This document shows, piece by piece, positions 58,954 to 64,000 of a stretch of 64,000 bases of DNA (position 1 is its first letter; each line of letters opens with the position of its first letter). This stretch comes from DASQUK01 sp963717085. GTDB taxonomy: Bacteria > Actinomycetota > Acidimicrobiia > Acidimicrobiales > VFJN01. Below the pieces are notes generated by a model, which was given only the letters and a program-made list of their open reading frames with translations, had not been told where the DNA came from and searched no databases. The DNA lies in NCBI GenBank assembly GCA_963717085.1, contig CAVQVM010000018.1, forward strand, positions 62,001 through 126,000, in the 5' to 3' direction. The position numbers were made by a program, and so were the translations under genes.

Positions 58954-60159
58954 ATGAGCGAACGGGCGCCGAGCGAGGGCGTCGCGATGGCTCAGCTGAT
59001 GAGCCCGGAGTTGGCGCGGAACCCCCAGCCGACCTACGTGATGCTCCGTGAGAGCACGCCGGTGCTGCGCGTCGACGGTGTCGGTGTGGTCGTGACCTCT
59101 CGGTCGGGCGTGGACGAGGTCCTCCGAAATCCCGAAGTGTTCTCGTCGAACATGTCGGCCCATGACCTCAAGACCGAGCGGCCCCTGATCCCACTGCAGA
59201 TCGACCCGCCGGCCCACAGGAAGTACCGCCGGATCCTCGATCCGCTATTCGCGCCGCAGCGGATGAAGGCGCTCGAGGAACCGGTCACCGGGCTGGTGAA
59301 CGATCTGATCGACGGGTTCATCGACGACGAGGAGATCGACTTCGCCAAACAGTTCTCCGTGCCGTTCCCCTCCCGGGCGTTCCTCACCATGTTCGGACTA
59401 CCGCACGACGAGCTCCCGACGTTCCTGCGCATGAAGGACGGCGTGATCCGCCCGGACGTCGTCATCGGGCACGAGTTCGGCCACCCCGAGACCGAGGCGT
59501 ACCAGCGGCAGACGGCCGATTCGATCTACGCATACTTCGGACGGGTTCTCGATGAGCGCGAGGGTGAGCGACGCGACGACCTCCTCAGCCACTTCCTCGA
59601 CGCCGAGGTCGACGGCGACCGGCTCGCCCACGAGGAGATCCTCGACATCTGCTTCCTCTTCCTGATCGCCGGTCTCGACACGGTGACGGCGTCGCTCGAC
59701 TGCTTCTTCGGCCATCTCGCTCAGGATCCCGACGCCCGCTGCCGGCTCGTCGACGAACCGGAGGCCATCCCGTCGGTGGTCGAGGAGCTCCTCCGGTGGG
59801 AGACGCCCGTCATGGCCGTCGCGCGCATCGCGACGCGCGATGCCGAGGTCGGCGGTTGCCCGGTCAATGCTGGCGAGCATGTGATGGCCATCATCGGCGC
59901 CGCGAATGTCGACGACTCGGAGTTCCCCAGTGCGGGGGAGCTGCGATGGGACCGCGACGCCAACCGACACCTCGCCTTCGGCGGGGGCATCCATCGGTGC
60001 CTGGGGTCCCACCTGGCGCGCCTGGAGCTGAGGATCGCGCTGCGCGAGTGGCACGCGCGGATACCCGACTACTGCGTGAAGCCGGGCGCCGAGCTCCGCT
60101 ACACCGCGGGGATCCGGACGCTCGAGAGCCTCCCGATGCTGCTGCGCCGGACCGCCTGA
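58954..60159 (+). CDS. Cytochrome P450
   Basis: A 401-residue soluble P450. The C-helix is QIDPPAHRKYRRILDPLFAP, the oxygen-activating I-helix is FLIAGLDTVTASLDC (Ala239-Gly240 with Asp and Thr), and the K-helix ExxR is in VVEELLRWETP. The heme loop FGGGIHRCLGSHLARLELRI has Cys349 as ligand. All key residues are present. It needs a ferredoxin and reductase that are not in the window. It begins the set with the vWA and MoxR genes and shares their promoter motif. The substrate is unknown. Confidence 0.95.
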   Translation: MSERAPSEGVAMAQLMSPELARNPQPTYVMLRESTPVLRVDGVGVVVTSRSGVDEVLRNPEVFSSNMSAHDLKTERPLIPLQIDPPAHRKYRRILDPLFAPQRMKALEEPVTGLVNDLIDGFIDDEEIDFAKQFSVPFPSRAFLTMFGLPHDELPTFLRMKDGVIRPDVVIGHEFGHPETEAYQRQTADSIYAYFGRVLDEREGERRDDLLSHFLDAEVDGDRLAHEEILDICFLFLIAGLDTVTASLDCFFGHLAQDPDARCRLVDEPEAIPSVVEELLRWETPVMAVARIATRDAEVGGCPVNAGEHVMAIIGAANVDDSEFPSAGELRWDRDANRHLAFGGGIHRCLGSHLARLELRIALREWHARIPDYCVKPGAELRYTAGIRTLESLPMLLRRTA

Positions 60160-60255
60160 CCAACGGTCACGCGACCGCCCGCTCGCCGAGGCGTCGTGGG
60201 CATCGTCATGCCGGACGTCGACCGCCGCCCGACCAAGACTCGGCGCCCCACTCTG

Positions 60256-60286
60256 GTTGAACAAATATTTGGGTCGGGATTACTGT
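60256..60286 (+). promoter_or_regulatory. vWA-gene promoter with shared motif
   Basis: GTTGAACAAATATTTGGGTC (60256-60275) includes TTGAAC at 60257-60262, and TACTGT at 60281-60286 follows 18 bases later. Nine bases separate TACTGT from the GTG at 60296, the same spacing as at the P450 gene. This again suggests a leaderless start. The motif differs from the P450 copy at three of 20 bases. Confidence 0.6.
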
Positions 60287-60295
60287 CGGGACGTG

Positions 60296-62038
60296 GTGGA
60301 CGAGTCGGTTGTCGACGGGGACGTCGATCGGCTCCGACTGCTGGCATCGGCGATCGCTGGGCGCACGCTCGAGGTGGCCGCGGCGGGCGCCGGCGAACGT
60401 ACGTGGACCGACGGCACGACGGTCTTCGTCGAGCCCCGGGCCGGGCCGGCCGAGCAGGTCCGGATGGTGGCCGTGCAGGCGTCCCTCCTGGGCGCCGGGA
60501 GCCTCGAGCCGAGGATCGTGCGGCAGCTCGGCCGGCGGTCGGCCCTGGCGCGCCGCTACCTCGCCGTGGAGGGCCACCGGGCCCTGGCCGCGAACGAGTT
60601 CCTCCCGCCAGTGGTGCGCTCGCTCGTCGACCGCAAGGTTGCCAGCGCCGTCGGCGGGGCGGAGGAGTCATTGGGAATCGCCCACGGTCGGCGGGCGATC
60701 GATGACCCGCCCGCGAGCTTCGGTGCCATCCGGCCGCGGCGGCTCCTCGCCTGGACGGAACGGACTGAAGCGGCGGCGCGGGTGTCCGACCCGGCTCACG
60801 GCGCGCCGCAAGCCGAGGCCGGGCCTCAGCTCGACGAGGACGACGCCGACGACGCCAACGGGCGGCGCGCCGGGCACCTGCCGTCGAGCCCGGTCGGTGG
60901 CCGCGGGGCACTGGAACGACTGTTGGAGCGGATGCTCGGTACGACCCGGGAGCCGGGTGCCGGCGGCCCTGCGGGCGCGGGTGCGCCGACCCACGTCGGC
61001 CGGGCCCCTTCCCGCGACCGCGGCAACATGACGCAGTCCAATCTCGCTGCTGGGACCGTCGCCGAGGCGACGGCGTTCGAGCCGCGGGGCAGGACCTACC
61101 CCGAGTGGGACGTCCACCGGACGCGCTATCGGCCCGATTGGTGCACCGTCCTGGAGCGCGCCCCGCGTCCCCAGGACCTGGCCCCCATGGTGATGCCGGA
61201 CGGTCTGGTATTGCGTCGGCCGCTTGCCCGTCTCGGCACGGGCCTCGACCGCACCCACCGGCAGCTGCAGGGCGACGACATCGACGTGGACGCGGCGGTC
61301 GAGGCGCACGTGGAGCTGCTGGCGGGCTCCCCGCCGGACGAGGCGGTCTACGTCGAGAGCCTCCGGCGGCGACGCGACCTCGCCGTCCTGATCCTGCTCG
61401 ACATCTCGGGCTCGGCGGGCGAGCCCGGACCGGCGCGCCGGACTGTGCACGAGCACCAGCGGTCGGCGGCCGCCGCACTCGCCACGGCCCTGCACGACCT
61501 CGGCGACCGCGTGGCGGTCTACGCCTTCAACTCGCAGGGTCGAAGAGCCGTGCACGTCAGACGGATCAAAGGGTTCGACGACCGCCTCGACAGCCAGGTG
61601 GTCCTGCGCCTCGGGGGCCTGCTTCCGGGGGCCTACACGAGGCTGGGCGCCGCGATCAGGCACGGCGCGTCCGTGCTGGCGGAGCGCGGCGGGACCTCCC
61701 GTCGTCTGCTCCTCGTCCTCTCGGACGGGTTCGCGTACGACCACGGCTACGGGGGTCGGTACGGCGAGGCCGACGCCCGGCGCGCCCTCACCGAGGCCCG
61801 TCGTCGCGGCCTCGGCTGCCTTTGCGTCAGCGTGGGGGCGGCCACCGCGCCGGCGGCCCTCCAGCGAGTCTTCGGCACGACGGCCCACGCTACGGTTCCG
61901 ATGCCCGCACAGCTTCCCGGCCTGATCGGACCGCTGTTCCGCGCCGCGCTGCGATCGGCCGAGGCCGAGCACCGCGTGTTCCAGCGCGAGGAGCGCACCA
62001 GGGAGCGTCTCGAGCGCGAGACGAGGATGACGCCATGA
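60296..62038 (+). CDS. NorD/CoxE-like von Willebrand A domain protein
   Basis: A 580-residue protein. The first 130 residues are helical. An acidic low-complexity linker (DEDDADDANG) and a Gly/Pro-rich stretch follow. The vWA domain spans about residues 360-560, with MIDAS motif LLDISGSAGE (Asp369, Ser371, Ser373), GGLLPGAYTRLGAAIRHGAS (Thr) and LLVLSDGFAYDHGYGG (Asp). It matches NorD, the partner of NorQ/CbbQ AAA+ ATPases. It starts with GTG 60296 just after a -10 box. Its stop overlaps the ATPase ATG (ATGA). Such pairs insert or activate metal cofactors. Confidence 0.9.
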   Translation: MDESVVDGDVDRLRLLASAIAGRTLEVAAAGAGERTWTDGTTVFVEPRAGPAEQVRMVAVQASLLGAGSLEPRIVRQLGRRSALARRYLAVEGHRALAANEFLPPVVRSLVDRKVASAVGGAEESLGIAHGRRAIDDPPASFGAIRPRRLLAWTERTEAAARVSDPAHGAPQAEAGPQLDEDDADDANGRRAGHLPSSPVGGRGALERLLERMLGTTREPGAGGPAGAGAPTHVGRAPSRDRGNMTQSNLAAGTVAEATAFEPRGRTYPEWDVHRTRYRPDWCTVLERAPRPQDLAPMVMPDGLVLRRPLARLGTGLDRTHRQLQGDDIDVDAAVEAHVELLAGSPPDEAVYVESLRRRRDLAVLILLDISGSAGEPGPARRTVHEHQRSAAAALATALHDLGDRVAVYAFNSQGRRAVHVRRIKGFDDRLDSQVVLRLGGLLPGAYTRLGAAIRHGASVLAERGGTSRRLLLVLSDGFAYDHGYGGRYGEADARRALTEARRRGLGCLCVSVGAATAPAALQRVFGTTAHATVPMPAQLPGLIGPLFRAALRSAEAEHRVFQREERTRERLERETRMTP

Positions 62039-62829
62039 ACCCAGCGGCGCGTCCCTACTACGTGCCGGTCGGCATCGAGGAACAGATCTTCAAGGCCGCG
62101 TTCCGCCAGGACATGTCGGTGGTGCTCAAGGGCCCGACCGGCTGCGGGAAGACCCGGTTCGTCGAGGCGATGGCGCACGACCTCGACCGGCCGCTGATCA
62201 CGGTGGCGTGCCACGACGACCTCACCACGGCGGACCTCGTCGGGCGCTTCCTCCTCCAGGGCGGCGAGACCCGATGGGTCGACGGTCCGCTGACGCGGGC
62301 CGTGCGCGAGGGAGCCATCTGCTACCTCGACGAGGTCGTCGAGGCCCGCCAGGACACCACGGTGGTGATCCACCCGCTCGCCGACCATCGCCGCCAGCTC
62401 CCGATCGATCGACTCGGCGTGCTGCTCGACGCAGCCCCCGGCTTCTGCCTCGTGGTGTCCTACAACCCCGGGTACCAGAGCGTGCTCAAGGACCTCAAGG
62501 ACTCGACGCGCCAGCGCATGGTCGCCATCGAGCTGAACTTCCCGCCGCCGGACGTCGAGGAGAAGATCGTCTCGCACGAGGCCGGCGTCGACCACGACAC
62601 TGCGGCGCTGCTCGTGCAGCTCGGCCAGGCGATCCGTCGCTTGGAAGCGGCGGGGCTCCGTGAAGTGGCGTCGACCCGGGTGCTGATCGCCGCGGCGCGG
62701 CTCGTCGCCGAGGGCCTTCCGCCCCGGGCGGCCGCACGGGCCGCCGTTGCCGGCCCACTCACCGACGACCCCCTGGTGACCGCCGGCCTCTTCGAGATGA
62801 TCGACGCCTACCTGCCCGACGATGGCTGA
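62035..62829 (+). CDS. MoxR/NorQ/CbbQ-type AAA+ ATPase
   Basis: A 264-residue AAA+ protein. Walker A is GPTGCGKT (residues 33-40), Walker B is ICYLDEVVEAR (Asp99, Glu100), sensor 1 lies in FCLVVSYNPGYQ, and the C-terminal lid follows (EVASTRVLIAAARLVAEGLP). The HDDLTTADLVGRFLLQGGET block is typical of the NorQ/CbbQ branch of MoxR. It should form hexameric rings that bind the vWA partner and remodel a target enzyme. It starts within the vWA stop codon, so the two are made together. Confidence 0.95.
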   Translation: MNPAARPYYVPVGIEEQIFKAAFRQDMSVVLKGPTGCGKTRFVEAMAHDLDRPLITVACHDDLTTADLVGRFLLQGGETRWVDGPLTRAVREGAICYLDEVVEARQDTTVVIHPLADHRRQLPIDRLGVLLDAAPGFCLVVSYNPGYQSVLKDLKDSTRQRMVAIELNFPPPDVEEKIVSHEAGVDHDTAALLVQLGQAIRRLEAAGLREVASTRVLIAAARLVAEGLPPRAAARAAVAGPLTDDPLVTAGLFEMIDAYLPDDG

Positions 62830-62838
62830 CGGACGGCG

Positions 62839-62857
62839 GTGGAACAGATGTCTGGTC
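62839..62857 (+). promoter_or_regulatory. Weaker copy of the shared GTTGAACAAAT motif
   Basis: GTGGAACAGATGTCTGGTC lies 10 bases after the stop of the ATPase gene and 43 bases before the binding-protein start. It keeps the GGAACA-AT-GT core of the two upstream motifs. No good -10 box is seen after it, so it may be an operator rather than a promoter. Confidence 0.45.
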
Positions 62858-62900
62858 GCATGACGACACCAACGGACGCACGGGAGCGGAGGGAGAGAAC

Positions 62901-64000
62901 GTGACGTACGAGAGCGGTGCCGAACCGATCAAGCTTGGCTACCTGTTCGACTTCGTGTTGCCCGAGGGCTATCCGCAGGAGATGCGGGACGACCTGACCC
63001 AGTCCTTCGAGCTCGTCTTCGACGAAGGCCTGAAGCAGGGGATCATCGATCGGCCGGTGGAGATCGTGTTCCGCGAGGTCGAGGGCTTGCCGAAGGGGAC
63101 CGTCAAGGCGGTGATCGACGCCTACGGCGAGCTCGTCGACGAGGGCTGCCTCGCCGTGTTCGGCCCGGCGATCACCGACAACTGCGTGCCGACGAGGGAG
63201 GCGATCGAGCAGCGGTTCCAGGTGCCGGCGATCAGCGTGACCGGAACGGAGGACTGGCTGGGAGAGTGGACGTTCTCCCTCTCGATGGGCTCGATGACCG
63301 ACGAACCGATCTTCTGGGCGGACCTCCTGGCGAAGGGTGGGCACACCGAAATCGGGTTGCTCGTGGAGCAGTCGCTGGTCGGCCAGAGCTACGCCACGAA
63401 CTTCCGGGGTGCCTGCCGCCGGAAGGGCATTCGCATCGTCGCTGAGGAGCTGGTTCCCCAGACCGCGCAGGACATCAGCGACGCGCTGCACACGCTGCAC
63501 GAGGCGAAGGCCCAGGCGCTCGTGCACTGCGGCTTCGGCTTCGGCATCGTCTTCGTCAACCCGGTGCTCCAGGAGCTCGGCTGGGATCCACCGCGCTTGT
63601 TGGGGACGGCGTTCCAGAACGCGTGGATCAACCCGGTGATGTGGAACGCCATCCTCGGCTGGACGGGCATCGACCAGTACGACGAGTCGAACCTCGTCGG
63701 CCAGCGGTTCCTCGACCAGTACGAGGCGCGCTACGGGCGGCGACCGGAGTACTGCGTGCCGGTGGTGAACCGGGACCTCGCCACCGTGCTGCTCCATGCC
63801 TTCGCCTATGCCCACCCGTTGTCGCCCCGTGGCGTGAAGGAGGCGCTCGAGCGGGTGAAGATGCTGCCCGCGGCCTCGGGCGCTCCGGGGACCCGCATCT
63901 CCTTCGGGAAGTGGACCCGCCGGGGCTGGATGGGCGCCGGCTATCTGGTCGCTCGCAGCCTCGATGCTGACGGCAAGACGTCCCGCCTCGTCGATCGCTT
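62901..64000 (+). CDS. Leu/Ile/Val-binding-fold protein without signal peptide (partial)
   Basis: The frame from GTG 62901 (GGAGGGAGAGAAC just before it) stays open to the right edge, at least 366 codons. It begins IKLGYLFDFVLPEGYPQEMR, with no signal peptide or lipobox, and goes on through AVFGPAITDNCVPTREAIEQ, VPAISVTGTEDW, GLLVEQSLVGQSYATNFRGA and RISFGKWTRRGWMGAGYLVA. This is the type I periplasmic-binding fold of branched-chain amino acid receptors and of AmiC, a cytosolic amide sensor. Without a signal peptide it is more likely a cytoplasmic ligand sensor than a transporter subunit. It follows the P450/vWA/MoxR genes. Confidence 0.88.
   Translation, partial: MTYESGAEPIKLGYLFDFVLPEGYPQEMRDDLTQSFELVFDEGLKQGIIDRPVEIVFREVEGLPKGTVKAVIDAYGELVDEGCLAVFGPAITDNCVPTREAIEQRFQVPAISVTGTEDWLGEWTFSLSMGSMTDEPIFWADLLAKGGHTEIGLLVEQSLVGQSYATNFRGACRRKGIRIVAEELVPQTAQDISDALHTLHEAKAQALVHCGFGFGIVFVNPVLQELGWDPPRLLGTAFQNAWINPVMWNAILGWTGIDQYDESNLVGQRFLDQYEARYGRRPEYCVPVVNRDLATVLLHAFAYAHPLSPRGVKEALERVKMLPAASGAPGTRISFGKWTRRGWMGAGYLVARSLDADGKTSRLVDR

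Overview
The window is high-GC DNA from an actinobacterium-like genome. The evidence is a strong GC bias at third codon positions, frequent GTG starts, 4-base ATGA or GTGA overlaps, several leaderless starts, and families typical of Actinomycetota: mycothiol-type DinB proteins, an F420-type oxidoreductase domain, RskA-type anti-sigma, LAL-type LuxR regulators, and an ECF42 sigma factor with a DGPF partner. A soil or sediment Acidimicrobiia-like organism is plausible, but there is no rRNA or marker gene to prove it. I see no insertion sequence, CRISPR array, complete tRNA or rRNA.

Layout. 0-5 kb: the tail of a DMT exporter, a metallo-beta-lactamase-fold hydrolase, a TMEM175-like channel, a coupled VOC/ABM pair and a LysR regulator. 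5.5-10.2 kb: a two-helix membrane NACHT-like NTPase whose stop codon abuts the start of a berberine-bridge-type flavoenzyme, then a 5'-truncated HAF-repeat fragment. 11-15 kb: a ferritin-like VioB-type protein and a two-gene ABC exporter. 15-21.6 kb: two regulator/enzyme units with readable operators: MarR facing an F420-type reductase, and TetR facing a four-gene redox cassette (MDR, SDR, NmrA-like, SnoaL-like) joined by GTGA overlaps. 22-28.9 kb: HAD phosphatase, a RibD/DGPF/ECF42 operon, and several broken genes (CHAD, methyltransferase) around an unusual sigma-factor/VOC fusion.

29-42.5 kb: a LAL regulator, an exported vanadium-haloperoxidase-like protein lacking one catalytic histidine, an ECF sigma/anti-sigma pair, an MDR enzyme, a Rieske oxygenase next to a dipeptidase, a catalase-like protein, an NmrA-like protein and DinB. 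A tRNA 3'-half remnant lies at 39.1 kb. 42.5-51.5 kb: small accessory genes (NYN, acyltransferase with its TetR, PPOX, an HD alarmone-hydrolase-like protein, SRPBCC, alpha/beta hydrolase, VOC) separated by a family of intergenic hairpin repeats, plus an internally deleted nucleotide cyclase. 52-58.9 kb: an MFS carrier, two copies of a possible structured RNA around an ABC-2 permease remnant, two response regulators ending on a long shared hairpin, and a secreted M1 peptidase.

58.9-64 kb holds the most system-like set: cytochrome P450, a von Willebrand A protein, a MoxR/NorQ-type AAA+ ATPase and a Leu/Ile/Val-binding-fold protein without a signal peptide. Three of the four are preceded by the same GTTGAACAAAT-type motif, and the first two appear to be leaderless. 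MoxR/vWA pairs in other bacteria act as metal-cofactor insertion or activation machines, so I infer that this set activates or senses something for the P450 or for an enzyme beyond the right edge.
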